This document shows positions 1-12,493 of a DNA stretch of 64,000 nucleotides, in pieces. The stretch's first letter is position 1. The number at the start of each line of letters is the position of its first letter. The DNA comes from Pteria penguin (lineage: Eukaryota > Mollusca > Bivalvia > Pterioida > Pteriidae), in the NCBI GenBank assembly GCA_035048485.1, contig CM068586.1, positions 50,571,667-50,635,666 on the forward strand. Direction: 5' to 3'. The position numbers and the translations under genes are program-made. The notes below the pieces were generated by a model. It was given only the letters and a program-made list of their open reading frames with translations. It had not been told where the DNA came from and ran no database searches.

Positions 1-772
1 GAGTACCAAGAAAGAATTTTGACTTCAAACTTGAAAGGGCACAGCTTTAGCATGTTTTAACATAATTACATAAGAAGTTGACCTTATTGGCTTTCCATTT
101 TGGAGTTACATGTGATGTTATATATTTTGTAGCTTCACAAATGTTGCAGCTATAAACTCCAAAATAGTAAATTAAAATGTCAACTTGTTTTGTAAACTGT
201 ATTTGGTATGATGTATATCTATACAGTAAACATGTGCCATCTTGAATTTCAAAGCAAAATTTCATTTTTTGTAAGTAATGGACTTTGCCGCCATTAATTG
301 CAGTCCCAATACAATGAGAAGAAATAAAAGATGATTCCCGCAAAAATGATGTAAAAAACAATGAAATGTACTTATGAGTCTATAATGTCATAAAGTTGTT
401 AACGTTCAAGGTCGTTTGTAACTCAGAGTACACAGGCGCCGCCTAACAGATGATAACAGACGCTAAAGCTCCTTGACATTGATTTCTGAAGACAGAGATT
501 GTAATGCATATGAGTGATTGTCCCTACAATTAGAGATTTTCCCAACCTGCTTAAACAACATATTAATTTCTGCTCAGGTTGTGAGGGCTAGTAAAGTAGA
601 ACATGGGTTTATGTAATGATGCCATGTTTACCCTCTGAACTCTTCATGTTACGTTCTGAAAAATTTATGAACAATGTCTTTTCAGTACCATTTTAAAGCA
701 AACCGTCCTCTTTAAGTGGAGTTCATCAGTAACTGGTTTGCAAAGCTTCCCATTTTTAATCTGAAATGAAAT
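1..772. other. Non-coding, presumed kinase intron or upstream DNA
   Basis: AT-rich sequence with no recognisable exon. The first in-window exon of the uridine-cytidine kinase starts at 1883 in the middle of its ATP-binding region, so this stretch is probably intron. A 104-codon minus-strand ORF at 47-361 has no family resemblance and is not called. Confidence 0.5.
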
Positions 773-1212
773 ACTGTCAGGGTAAGACACCACCATATCT
801 ATAGATATGTATGTATACTGTCAGGGTAAGAACCCATCATATGTATAGATATGTATGTATACTGTCAGGGTAAGAACCCACCATATGTATAGATATGTAT
901 GTATACTGTCAGGGTAAGGACCCACCATATGTATAGATATGTATGTATACTGTCAGGGTAAAAACCCACCATATGTATAGATATGTATGTACACTGTCAG
1001 CATAAGAACCCACCATATGTATAGATATGTATGTACACTGTCAGGGTAAGAACCCACCATATGTATAGATATGTATGTACACTGTCAGCATAAGAACCCA
1101 CCATATTTATAGATATGTATGCATACTGTCAGGGTAAGGACCCACTATATGTATAGATATGTATGTATACTGTCAGCATAAGAACCCACCATATGTATAG
1201 GTATGTATGTAC
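773..1212. repeat. 44-bp tandem repeat, about 10 copies
   Basis: The motif actgtcagggtaagaaccca recurs at 773, 817, 861 and onward with a 44-bp period, each time followed by accatatgtatagatatgta. Copies differ by a few substitutions, for example 'agcataag' for 'agggtaag'. It lies in the presumed first intron of the kinase gene. Confidence 0.95.
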
Positions 1213-1882
1213 ATGTCCTGAGGCACACACATTCAAGAAATTACATGTGTTTGTTTCATTGCTGTTAGTGTGAATAACACTGTAATAATGTCATGACTAA
1301 CTGTAGTAATGTCAAAGAGGACTCTGTTTGAATCAATTATGTGATGGAACGTAGAAGCAAGGAATAGGAGAAAATTTTATCTCCTGACTAGCACCCTTCG
1401 CTTCTTATGTCTTAACCCTGCACCAAATCTAAATTACAAATGACAATGAAATGTGACTGATAATACGAAAGATCTTGAGTACGAATTCACAGGTTTGACT
1501 TGTGCGTTAATTCACACCATTCTTTTGTTCTCCAGTGGGGCAGAAAATCTGCCCAAGTGTAGAACAATTGATTTGGTAGGTGACTAATATACAAAACATG
1601 ACCGGAAATGCAGAATGAATATTAATTTTTTGTGATTGTGCATATTGTGATGATAACGGCATTATGTAAACGTGAGTTACATTAAAAGATAGATATCTGA
1701 ACACATTATAGACATTATAGAAATCAAGAAATCAAGTACAAACACATTAACACTGCATAGAGAGTGTCATACCCAACATCAGAACATGGGTACATCTACA
1801 CTAAAGTCAAATCTGTTACTTTATTGAGTGGTGAATGTGAACCAATCAAATAATAGATAACAAAGAGATTATGTGTTTGTAG
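1213..1882. other. Non-coding, intron 5' of kinase exon
   Basis: No exon or repeat recognised. It ends in the splice acceptor of the first in-window kinase exon (polypyrimidine-poor, ending tttgtag at 1876-1882). Confidence 0.5.
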
Positions 1883-2042
1883 TCCTCTGTATGTAACAAG
1901 ATCATGCAGCAGCTGGGACAGCATGTGGTCGATGAACAACAGCGCCAGGTAGTCATCATCAGCCAGGACTCGTTCTACAGGGAGCTGAATGATGAAGAGA
2001 ACAAGAAAGCCAGTAAAGGCGAATTCAACTTTGATCATCCAG
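1883..2042 (+). CDS. UCK2-like: UCK exon A (post-P-loop to DHP)
   Basis: The acceptor tttgtag ends at 1882 and the donor gtttgt starts at 2043. It encodes [13 protein letters not shown] through KGEFNFDHP and carries the SQDSFY segment with the catalytic aspartate. It ends in phase 1. Confidence 0.93.
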
Positions 2043-5000
2043 GTTTGTAATACATCATTGACTGAGGAAAAGGTGGACTGTGTCATGATCATGGAAATTC
2101 AAATATCTCTAAAATGTTGATCAGGAGCTACATGAATCCTGTATGTTATGAAATTCAGGAGCCAAGAAAAAAATGGCGAATACAAATGATTTATCCTGTA
2201 GATTTGTAATCTTACTTCATCTGTTGGGTTTTTTTGAGTATAATTTATTATGAAGATTCATTTTGTACACTTTCACCAAATTCATTAAAAAATTGATTCA
2301 GAGATCAATTAGTTCCTTAACTTTTGAAATTTATGGGCTAAGCTTAAAATCTTGCCGCCATTGGCATCAAGGCAAGGCATACTTTCTACATGTGTTAACA
2401 CAGAGCTACAGATAAGATGTGTAAAAGCGTAGTTACGCATTGAAAATTGTTAAGAACACATTGGAAAAATAAACAGGGTGTAAAAATTCGCATTTATATA
2501 TTGCGTTACGCATTAGAAGTCCAATAGAGTGCGTATATGAATGATTATGAGCATTAAAATAAAAGTAAAACTGCCTTGCATTCGGATTGTTCTGTTTTTT
2601 GCATGTGAATAAGGAATGTCAAGTTAATGAAGTACTGTACAACCAAATAGTAGTTTGAAATTTTGAGATACATGTATGACTCATCTGTGAAAGTCAATAG
2701 ATGCAACGTTTTACATGTCCTAAAAAGGGGGGGGGGGTGTTAATCATAAAGGGTAAGGAAAGAAGTCGGAATCAGTTGTATGACAAAATTCACCCATTTT
2801 GTTTAAAGAAGTATATGCATCTGTCAGGATGTCTTTTTCCTCTTTTGGAAGTGTGATACCAAACCTTCAAGAGCATGTTGTATGTCTAGTTTGATATTGT
2901 GCACTGGAATCTCACTCTGCAAACAATCGCTTGAAATATAATACTACATGTAAATAGTAAATAAATTACAACCAAAGCTATATTTCAAAAATATCAATAA
3001 TGGCCAAATCACTCCAAAACAGTAACCTCCTTTTCAGCATTGAAAAAAAAAGAAAAGAAATTGGGGGTGAAAATAGTAAATACCACTTGAAATTTTGAAA
3101 ATCAGCATTGAACTTGAAATCAGAGGGTAAATACCTTTTGGACTCAAAAATTATCTGAAGCCTTGATTAACTAGTACACCATCATTTATAGATAATTAAG
3201 TTGAACTGATATATTCAAGTTTATATCCAGCTTTTGACTGGGTAGCTTTCAGTTGTTGACCAACTACTAGGGAGTGTACTTGTGTGAGATCTTTGCAGGT
3301 ATATTGCTGGATTCTAGTGTTTCATCAATTGATCATCAGACATTTTATCACAAATCTTAACAGAAGCCGCCGTACAGTCTAAATTTACTATATATATTAC
3401 ATATGCACCTACATGGATGTCCGTTGGTGTTGAGGATGCGATATCCCAACCTTGGAACCAAGCCACGTGCAACTAATTTCAGATAATAACTTCACTTCGG
3501 GTGTCCGCTAAGCATGCCGTAATGTATTTACATCATTGGAACAACCTTTTTAGGGTTGTCTCCGTGGCGTGACGTTATATGCGGCATGCTTTGTAGGCTA
3601 GGCGAAGCCGCCGTACGGTCTTAATTTATTATATAAATTAACAAAAGTTGTTTTAGTGATAAATCCTTCCATCATACAAGGTGTGTAGCAAGCACATCTG
3701 TTCACTGTCTTTATGTTTATTTACAAACATGTATAATATATTGTTGCAGGGCAATTGGCAAAATTATTTGGATGTCAAAATGGCATATTTAAAGATAATT
3801 TGGACGACCTCCATTATATTTATCGAAATTTCAGGTTGCCCAAAGAAATTTTAGGTTGCTTTTTAAAAATGGACGACTGCATTTGAACCCTGTTGTTGAC
3901 TCTATACTACAGAATATGTATTTCATTGACATTACATATCATATATCATATTTTGGGCTTTGCAGATGCATTTGACTGTGACCTGATGATGTCTACTATG
4001 AAAGACCTTGTACATGGCAGATCAGTCAAGATACCCAATTATAACTATGTGTCAAACTCAAGGTAAGGTCTAGTGAACAGATATTTAGGCAAGATCTAGG
4101 GAACTGTATACATTCATCCAGGCAAGATCTAGTGAACTGTGAACAGACATCTAGGCAAGATACAGTGAACTGTGAACAGACATCTAGGCAAGATCAAGTG
4201 AACTGTGAACAGACATCTAGGCAAGATCTAGTGAACAGGTATTTAGGCAAGATCTTATGAACAGATATCTAGGTATCATCTAATGAACAGATATTTAGGT
4301 AAGATCTAGTGACCAGATATCTTAATGATGTCTTAGAGTAGGTATATAGGTAATATATAATGAACAAGTATCTAGGTTTGATGTAGGGAACAGTTTGCTA
4401 GGTAACATCTAGTGAAGTGGTTTCTAGATGTGATTTAGTGAACCAGTATTTTGGTAAAATCTCTGTGAACAGATATCTAAGTGTTAACTAGTGAATAGAC
4501 ATGCACTGGTAGGTAAAACCTAGTGAACAGGTATATAGGCAAGATTAAGTAAAATAAGAGAAACAAGAAAACACCTACCAATAGTAAAGAGATAGTGATC
4601 GATATGGTTCTCAGTACAATATATTTAACATGTTCTTTGTAAGGTGTATTGTAAAATGTAGTGAACGAAGTGAAATAGGTCGTGTTACAGAATAAGTTGG
4701 ACAGGACTGCAAGCCCTGGTTACCATATGAAAGAATAAGTTGGCATATTGAGAAATTTCTTTGAGATGTTGGTTGCATAGATAAAAATTCTGAAGCTAAG
4801 AACTAGAGAGGTACATTAACCACAGGGTTTTCGGCTCGTTGCCCTCCCCCCCAATCCAGATGCACTTTAACTTCAACAAGTACACTTCCTAACGCGGCTT
4901 CTGATTGTTCGAAAGGAACTCTTGAGTTTTATCATGCTACAAATGACCATTCAGAAGCCGCGTTTGGAAGTGTACCTGTCGAAGTTTAAATGACATCTGG

Positions 5001-8000
5001 ATTGGGGTTACGGAGGATAGAAAACAATCGAAGGTAAGGGGAGGCGATAGGAGGGATAATTTGACATGTCGACTGTAGTGAGTTGTTTACTTTTGTTTAT
5101 TGTACATCCCCAGAGACTATTATTTAAAAGGGAAAGGGATTGGTGGTCGCTTTACACTGTAGCAATGAGTTTGACCTGAATAACTTGTCGGTGTCAGACT
5201 AAACTTTTTTGAGAAAAATTTTGAGTTCCGTGGCTCACCATGCCCTTAGTTTTGCATGGATTTGGACAATTTATATATGGATGTGTAGATGAATATGTCT
5301 ACTTTTATTTGGTACCACGTTTGAGACGATTTGTGAAGAATTAAAAAAGTTCTAAGACACATACGGAAGAAGGGGTATTTTTTTGTAAATCGGAAGTTCA
5401 AACCCTTCTTATTATATTGGTGTAATTAACTTAAGTGTGGGGCGGGCAAGGAGCCGAAACGAAAGCCCTGTGCTTTAACAATAGAAGGGAAATTACAAAT
5501 TGCATTCTGCAAACAACTGCGGGAGAAATACAATGTAATTCTGGTGTGACTTTCAATATCAAATTAACCGTGTTGAATATCCAGCAAAAAAAGGTCTTAG
5601 GACTTTGTTCTTTGTTATAGGGAGAAAGAATGCCAGACAGTGTATCCTGCAGATGTTGTACTATTCGAAGGAATTCTAGTTTTCTATTTCAAAGAACTAC
5701 GTGACATGTTCCATATGAAGCTTTTTGTTGATACAGATCCAGACACAAGACTTTCGCGTAGAGGTAAGATTTTGTGTAAACAGATCACATCCATTTGAAC
5801 AAATTTTCTCCTATTGTCAAATTTGTACTCTGGTCTGTACTGATGGACCTTGTTCAACTTTTGTCAAGCTTTGGTTGAGTTTTGACCCTTTTATTTACAA
5901 TATATATCATGAAGCACGTTTTCTAACTTAAATGATGGGTGTAGCTAGCCAGACAAGAGACATGTGGTGCCACATGGTGGGTGTGACTAGCTAGACAGGA
6001 AATGCTTACTTCTCCCCGATATATCTGGTCTCGCATGATGGGTCTTACATGTTGGTCGTAGCCAGCCATACAAGAGACATGTGTGTGCCACATGGTGGGT
6101 GTGACTAGCTAGACAGGAAATGCTTACTCCTTGATATCTGGTCTCAAATGATGAGTCTCGCATGATGGATGTGGCTAGCCAGACAGGATACGCTTACTTA
6201 TCCAGAGTCTCTGGTCTCATATAGTAGATTTGGCTTGCCAGACAGGAGACACTCCTCCAGAGTCTCTGATCTCAGTTTGTCAGTCTCTGATTCTGAGATA
6301 TCCATGAATGTACACAGAGTTACCTTGACAAATTACCAGATACTGCCACACTTAGTAAACTTAGATCAAAGATAAAATATAATACATCAGTTAAGACTTT
6401 CATCTTTCCTTACAGATAGCATTTTTTGTCTTTCTGTCTGATCAGTGTCACTGGTAGTATTGTAAATTTTAACATGGTTTCATTACAGTCCTACGTGATA
6501 CTAAAGAGAGAGGGAGAGATATAGAGAATATTCTTCATCAATACACATCTCTAGTCAAACCTGCTTTTGAGGAATTCTGTCTTCCAGTAAGTGTTCTGTA
6601 AGCCGTTTCACAAAGAATCATACGTATGATATTTTACGTAGGTACAAAAAAATTCCTCAAGATCGTAAGGAATTTTTTGTACGTTCGTAAAATATCATAC
6701 GGATGATTCTTTGTGAAACAGCCCACTGGTCCTTGACTTAGAACTTTAGAAAACTTGGTAATCTTGTATGTTTGTTTTCTCTCTTATCGTTGGAATTCAA
6801 TGAATACTAGATATGGTCAGCAAGCACAGAAATGTTGCTATATTATAATCATGATTTCTAAGTTGTAAATCTAATTTGGATTTTATTATAATAAATGTAA
6901 GGTTTTAGTATCAAACATTGAAGGAAGAAAAAATTGTTGTATACCAATGATGTTGAAATTCGTTGGACTTCTCAGATAAACATTATGCAAATGGGACAAA
7001 TATTCCTGTATGAAAACTTGAAAGGTACAAGCACCTTTGAAAAAGAAGAATGAAACAATGTTGGGCTTTGTAAAAAAGTTCAGTCTTAAAGTTCAGTTTG
7101 ACAAAAAATTTTTCTGTCTGACAAGAAGTGGAATTCTGTCACACTGATGTCTGACAAAACTCTAAAGTATTTCGATATCACTGGTATACACACTGTGGTG
7201 CATCTGGCCAGTTGTACAGTGAGATCTGTCTTAGCAGCCACCTCTATTTAGAGGTCAGCTTCTATTTAATTGATCTGTATTTACATGTTAGAGAGAATCT
7301 TTTGCATTGTAATTCTACATTTTTAACAATAATTACAAAATAAAATATGACACATATTCTGAGATGTATCAATCATAACTCTGAAATGCATGCATTATAA
7401 CTTTGACATGTATCATACATAGGTCATGTTTGTATTGTTCATCTGACATATATGTAACCTGCTTCTGTAATGTGTCATACCTCTTACGTATGTATCATCC
7501 TTTTGATATGTATATATCACACATCTGATGTATGTATCACACTTCTGACAAGTATGTATAATACTGCAGACATCTATGTATCATATTTCTGACATGTATG
7601 TATCACACTTCTGACATGGGTGTATCATACTTCTGATGTGTGTATCATACTTCCGACAAGTATGTATCATATTTCTGATATGTGTGTATCATACTTCTGA
7701 TGTGTGTATCACACTTCTAATGTGTGCATTACACTTCTGACTTGTGTATCACACTTCTGACTTGGGTGTATCATACTACTGACATGTATGTATCATACTT
7801 CTGATGTGTGTATCATACTTTTGACATGTATGTATCATATTTCTGACATGTATGTATCATACTTCTGACAAGTATGTATCACACTTCTGACATGTATGTA
7901 TCACACTTCTGACATGTATGTATCATACTTATGTCATGTACGTATCATTCTTCTGTCATGTATGTATCACACTTCTATAATGTATGAATCTCCTATCATG

Positions 8001-11000
8001 TATGAATTACACTTCTGTATGTATCATATTTTTGTCATACATGCATCATTTTATGTTGTAGACATTCTATTTCTTTGAGTGTCTCTATTTCAACATTTAC
8101 CCTTTCTTTGGTGTAAATGTACTCCTATCATCTATTTATTTTGTGTGAAATGTTTGTAAACCTACGGAATCTTAGTTTTGATTTTTACAAGAAGCAATTA
8201 AAAACATAAATGACCAATTTTTTGAGATAAAAAGTTTTGGAATTTATGAGGCCCATCATTGTAATTTGCAAATCTGTTAGGGATCTCCTTAAGCTTATTT
8301 GTCTGTCTGTCTCCTTTTTTTCAGTCCGTCTGTCGATTTGTATCTACATCTGTTGTTATTTTGGTTACATAATTATTTTCTTAGTATTCTAAATATAGCT
8401 TGCATATTTTATGCATTGATATGGAAAAATATGAAGGAGAGAACTATAGATTTTAAGTCAACAGATCAAAGTATTAGGTCATATCTAAGAGACAAAGGCA
8501 TGTTGTGGGACATTTCATGCCTAATTTTTCCAGCTATATTGTAGTAGTTATGTGTGATTCTGTTTGTCTCAGGCCTCTTGTTTTTCATGATTGTCTTGCA
8601 GTATTAAAGACTGCTTTTGAAAATATGAAAATCATATCTTTTTATTATTTTTAGACTAAGAAATATGCTGATGTAATCATTCCCAGGGGAGCTGATAATA
8701 CAGGTGATTTTTATCTAACCATTTATTTTCATGCCTGCACAAAAAGAAAATGGAATACATAGTATTTGTCTTGCCTGTCTGTCTGCAAACTTCATTGTTG
8801 GCTGTAACTTTTGAAATGTGCGAAATTTCACCCATAATTTTTTTTTCCGGACAAAACCATGACTGTGATCTGCTGTTTATTTTCCCAAATTTTAGTATAC
8901 TAGTAAGCTTAGTTACAGAAAAAACTTTAGTACTTAGATGTTTTTCTAGTGTATTCTATGTATATAGTACACCATTGATAGCAAAAATTTGTTACTCAGC
9001 CATCTATGACTCATAATTATTTCTGAATAATGTTGTTATACAGGGGATTGATCCCTTTCGAATCTGCCCTTAGGCAATTTGAAGGTGACCTCCGTCTCAA
9101 AAATCACAAAGTATTAAGTCATTACTTTATGGTTCTTGTTTTCTTTATCAGTTTTAAAATTGATATTTCTTTCTTGATTCCTTGGTGCCAATGTTACATC
9201 AGTTTTTGTGAATCTGGAGCCAAGAGTTGCTGGTTCAATTTCCATAGGTTACTGGTCAGTCCTAAGGAGGAGACGGCAAAATAATGGTCCTACGGTGGAC
9301 CTTTGCGGAGGTCTTTATTTCTGTGCAATGCATTGGGCAGATGTCACCAACACATTAGCAGTATAGTTTTGGCATCGTTGTACAAAAAGATTCAGAAAGT
9401 TAAAAATTCCTGTAAAGATTTGGAAATCACCATCCAGGTAATCTGATAACAGCCTGACAGATTTTGATCAAACTTGGTATATTTGTAATATTAGTGGACC
9501 GCTACGTAGGATGTATTTTTATTCAGATTTGTCTTTGGGTAGCACCACCATAGACAAAAGTATGCCCAATAAGGTTCTGTCCTTTTAAAATTTTCTTGTT
9601 CAGTATGGATGCATGGATTAAAAAACTAATGGTATCCGAGTGTTCTAGAAGGATGAAAGTTTCTAGTTTCTTCCTTTAAACTGAAAAATAGTTTTTGACT
9701 GTTTTATGTCTTTTTGGAATTTGTCATTTAAGTCTAATTTCAAATAATTTTTTAGATTTTCTTCTTGTAGTCTGCTTATAAATCATAGATTTTGTGTATT
9801 TTAACTGATTTCATTGTATGAATGTAATTGGAAAGAAATGGAATACAAAAATAATTTTTAACAATTTTTTTTCCATTTAAGTCTGATTTCAGATAATTTC
9901 TTAGATTTTCTTCTTGTAGTCTGCTTATAAATCATGGATTTTGTGTATTTTAACTGATTTCATTGTATACGTGTAATTGGAAAAAAATGGAATACAAAAA
10001 TGATTTCTTACAATTTTTTTTCATTTAAGTTCATTTAAGGAAGGGGGATATACTATTTATATTTATAGAATCTTCAGTGTCCTTCAAGGCGTAGTCCAAT
10101 ATAAGTAATAAAACACAAACACTCAGTGGCACACATTGTTTAAATGAAGTTTAATTTCGTGTTTTATTACATAATTATATTTAGTTTGTAACAATAAGCT
10201 TTGATGCACTTCTTCTTCTGAACTAAAGAAAAGATTTTGGTCAGACTTGGTAGGTATGATGTATACTCAAGGTCTTCCACAAATGTTGCTGATGTTGTGT
10301 TTTTTGAATTGATCATTTATTGTTATTTTCAGATAATTCTGTAGATTTTCAGGTAATTCCATAGATTTCCTCTTTGTAGGTTGCAAGAATACATTGATTT
10401 GTGTATATTAACTGATTTGATTGTAATAAATGTGATTGGAAAAAAATAGAATACAAAAATAATTTCTAGGATTTTTTGCAATTTCTTAAAGATTAAAACA
10501 AAAAAAGAGGCGTGGGGATTGGGGGTGTTGGGGTTAGGGGTTCATACTATAATGTATAATGATGAGCTTTGGTGGAAGTCTTCTTCACAACTAAGGGAAT
10601 GAGGATAAAGTTCTTAACGAGGCCGTTCTGGGTAAAAATATCTCAAAAACTGCAATAGGAAAATTGATCATTTTTTCATCAGTGATTAAATGCTAAATAA
10701 AAATAATTTTCAGAGAATTGTAGAAAAATTCACCGCATGGTTCAGTTTTAGGGGAAAATCTTTTTTTTATTTTTAACGTTTTGAAATGTCGTAATCAGAT
10801 TATTGGAATCAATTTCGATATATTAATGTTGGGTAGATACATTTCGGTTAAACTATGCTGATTTTATAATTTGTTGATAATTTTTTAATATTATTAATGT
10901 TTTTAAGACGCCGACTATTTTAATGATTACAAAAGATTGGCATGCGCTAAAACTTGCGTAGCGCATTAAAACTTGTACCGAGAACGGACTCTTCAAGGTC

Positions 11001-12203
11001 CTCTAAAAAGATTATGGGTTTGGACCAAATTCGTCAAGGGATGGATCCTGAACTTGATGACATAAGCACTAGAGGGTACCCTCCTCTGATAAACTTCTTC
11101 AGGCTGACTGCATACATGTAGATCATTGCCACATATGCACCAGAAGGGTGTCTTAAAATAAGTTGATATTTTTGGTCTCCTGAAATTTTTGACTTTTTTA
11201 TCACTATTATGAATTTTTTTGAATGATTACTGTTTTATGTCACTCCATGTTTTATTCCATGTATATAGTGACGGCATCTGCCCAATGCATTGCATAGAAA
11301 TTTATACCCCTGCAGTGGACCCATTCGAAGCAGTGAGGGATCTTTAACGTGCCATACCTACCGTGACAGGGGACCTTAATTTTCACTGTTTCATCCAAAA
11401 GACTGACCACCAGTGTATCCATGGCAGGAGTTGAACCCAGGACCTCAGTCATGAGCTGAGCACCTTATCCACTAAGCTACACCAGTCCTTACTTTTTGAG
11501 AAAGAAATCTGTTATCTTACGGGATAATTCTAATGTATTGTAGTAAGAACAAGCTGTGTATGTGAAACAGTAGTGCCCTCATTGGTACCAAAGTCCAGAA
11601 AGTTATTTTTAGGGTGAAGGTCATTGTCAAGGTCAAAAGGTTTTCAACCTTGGTGTCATTTGACATGGCTTTGTTAGCTGAGTACACACGTCAAATATGA
11701 AGTCTCTATCCCTCATGTTTCAAAAGTTATAGCCAAGGTTAAAGTTGACAATAGACAGACAGACAAACAAACACACAGGACAAAAACATTAAAAATTCAA
11801 TTAGTCTGATTTTTGTTATATAATTGACTCGCAAGGACAGAACATGAGAGATAGAGACACACACACAGAAAGAGATTGTTAAATATGGATACTTTAAATC
11901 AGTTTCAGTTGATGGGGAATAGGATTTTTCTGTGTTACCGGTAAATGGAATAAAAGCCACCTGAATGATCAGGACCATTAATAGCCGTTTGACTTCTCCA
12001 TGTTGGAGTAAACAGTATAATTTGTATTCTGTACTTTTACTCAGATATATCTTTTGTAATATTTCATCACCATTTATCTTTCTTGTGTTTTAGTGGCGAT
12101 TGATCTGATAGTACAACATATCCAGGAGCTGATGCGACCAACACCAAAACCAATGAAGAGACCTCGTTACAACTCAGATTCCTATGTGTCAAGACCACAC
12201 TAA
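1883..12203 (+). CDS. UCK2-like: Uridine-cytidine kinase (UCK1/UCK2-like), 3' part of a spliced gene
   Basis: Uridine-cytidine kinase phosphorylates uridine and cytidine to UMP and CMP in the cytosolic pyrimidine salvage pathway. Six exons join in frame (1883-2042, 3966-4062, 5621-5763, 6489-6586, 8655-8703, 12094-12203). They total 657 nt, exactly 219 codons including TAA. All introns are GT-AG. The product reads collinearly with animal UCK1/2: SSVCNKI just after the P-loop lysine; [10 protein letters not shown] (substrate and catalytic Asp region); [45 protein letters not shown] (lid arginines); [32 protein letters not shown]; and a basic, proline-rich tail ending VSRPH. Human UCK2 has 261 residues; 218 are seen here, so about 35-40 N-terminal residues with the P-loop glycines are upstream. 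No frameshift or stop interrupts it, so the gene looks functional. UCK1 versus UCK2 orthology cannot be settled by eye. Confidence 0.95.
2043..3965. other. UCK intron, 1.9 kb
   Basis: Intron between exons A and B. It contains a G10 tract near 2729 and the dispersed repeat at 3363-3640. Nothing else is recognised. Confidence 0.7.
3363..3640 (+). mobile_element. Dispersed MITE-like repeat (same family as 48.6-48.9 kb)
   Basis: It begins and ends with gaagccgccgtac. Read on +, its first half (atgcacctacatggatgtcc, ggaaccaagccacgtgcaac) matches the reverse complement of 48.6-48.7 kb, and its second half (ggttgtctccgtggcgtgac, gcggcatgctttgtaggcta) matches the hairpin arm there. This copy has lost the long perfect palindrome through divergence of its left arm. 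It is non-coding. Confidence 0.8.
3966..4062 (+). CDS. UCK2-like: UCK exon B
   Basis: The acceptor ctttgcag ends at 3965 and the donor gtaaggt starts at 4063. It encodes [20 protein letters not shown] then [13 protein letters not shown], matching the UCK region of DAFD and a proline-tyrosine nucleoside-contact segment. Phase 1 in, phase 0 plus 2 nt out. The donor abuts a degenerate tandem repeat. Confidence 0.93.
4063..4540. repeat. Degenerate ~26-38 bp tandem repeat starting at the UCK exon B donor
   Basis: Repeats of tctagtgaacagatatttag and gcaagatctagtgaacag run from the exon B splice donor to about 4540, with variable unit length. Several units contain aggtaagat or aggtaa strings that resemble splice donors. 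Confidence 0.8.
4848..5007. mobile_element. MITE-like inverted-repeat element
   Basis: About 58-bp imperfect arms: ccccaatccaga...acttcctaacgcggcttc on the left against gaagccgcgtttggaagt...tctggattgggg on the right, spaced by about 40 nt. It is non-coding and lies in the UCK intron. No clear target-site duplication was identified. Confidence 0.75.
5621..5763 (+). CDS. UCK2-like: UCK exon C
   Basis: The acceptor ttgttatag ends at 5620 and the donor gtaagat starts at 5764. It encodes [40 protein letters not shown] and DTRLSRR. The [10 protein letters not shown] core beta strand and the RLSRR start of the lid are diagnostic. Confidence 0.94.
5932..6260. repeat. Degenerate tandem repeat of ~110 bp in intron
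   Basis: Recurrent blocks: gtagctagccagacaagaga, cacatggtgggtgtgactag, ctagacaggaaatgcttact and atctggtctcgcatgatg, in two to three diverged copies. The short ORFs across it reflect the repeats. Confidence 0.7.
6489..6586 (+). CDS. UCK2-like: UCK exon D
   Basis: The acceptor cattacag ends at 6488 and the donor gtaagtg starts at 6587. It encodes [20 protein letters not shown] and [13 protein letters not shown], the lid and following helix of UCK. Confidence 0.94.
6602..6722. mobile_element. Short hairpin MITE
   Basis: Arms of 56 bp: ccgtttcacaaagaatcat at 6603 against atgattctttgtgaaacag ending at 6721, and atgatattttacg against cgtaaaatatcat. The spacer is about 9 nt. The structure is an almost perfect foldback just after the exon D donor. 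Confidence 0.85.
7370..8050. repeat. ~22-bp minisatellite in UCK intron
   Basis: About 30 degenerate copies of gtatgtatcatacttctgac. Unit variants include acaagtatgtatcat and tgtgtgtatcacacttct. It lies between exons D and E. Confidence 0.9.
8655..8703 (+). CDS. UCK2-like: UCK exon E (49-nt micro-sized exon)
   Basis: The acceptor atttttag ends at 8654 and the donor gtgattt starts at 8704. It encodes [16 protein letters not shown], nearly identical to the vertebrate UCK segment. It is too short for ORF finders and was found by homology and frame continuity. Confidence 0.93.
9190..9350 (+). mobile_element. Relic of tRNA-type SINE body
   Basis: The block tgtgcaatgcattgggcaga, preceded by cggtggacctttgcgg, resembles the reverse complement of the SINE body at 11232-11488. 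The upstream tgctggttcaattcc-like stretch could be a decayed box B. Strongly diverged. Confidence 0.45.
9725..10475. repeat. 149-bp direct duplication plus a diverged third copy
   Basis: The segment starting catttaagtct at 9725 is repeated at 9874 with about 90% identity (cttcttgtagtctgcttata; ttaactgatttcattgtat). A weaker copy lies at about 10313-10475 (ttaactgatttgattgtaat). It is non-coding, within the last UCK intron. Confidence 0.85.
11232..11488 (-). mobile_element. tRNA-derived SINE
   Basis: On the minus strand a tRNA-like head (tagcttagtggataagg as box A; gggttcaactcc as box B) is followed by a body containing gtgaaaattaaggtcc, ttaaagatccctcactgctt and gcagatgccgtcact. The body is shared with 17653-17931 and 13436-13690. 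It lies in the last UCK intron. Confidence 0.8.
12094..12203 (+). CDS. UCK2-like: UCK terminal coding exon
   Basis: The acceptor cttgtgttttag ends at 12093. It encodes [20 protein letters not shown], then a basic tail [16 protein letters not shown] and TAA at 12201-12203. It restores the frame left by the 49-nt exon. Confidence 0.93.
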
Positions 12204-12493
12204 CAGTCAAGGTCAAGGTCACATGTTACAATCACTCTTATAGCTGGTATCAAGGCCACACTTGCCTCTTGTGTCAAGATCACTATAAGCTACAAGAATG
12301 ATGTCATCAAGTGCAATTGAAACAATATATATTTTATATAGTGTAAAATAGCATGAAATCTTGAAATCATGTAATTTTTATAACGACATCCAGTCTTCAG
12401 GTTTCACCGATAGCTTTAAATAACTTTTCTTCTAATAAGATATAAATGTGTAAAATTTCTAGACCTGGTAAGCTCCATGCTTGACAGCGTCTC

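Noticed and set aside
47..361. 104-codon minus-strand ORF
   Set aside because: No family resemblance, AT-rich composition, and it lies in presumed intron.
1..1882. Upstream UCK exon with the P-loop
   Set aside because: I looked for a GVSGGTASGK-like coding stretch with a donor and found none; it is most likely outside the window.
1796..2092. 98-codon minus-strand ORF
   Set aside because: It is the shadow of the + strand UCK exon at 1883-2042, which has clear homology and splice sites.
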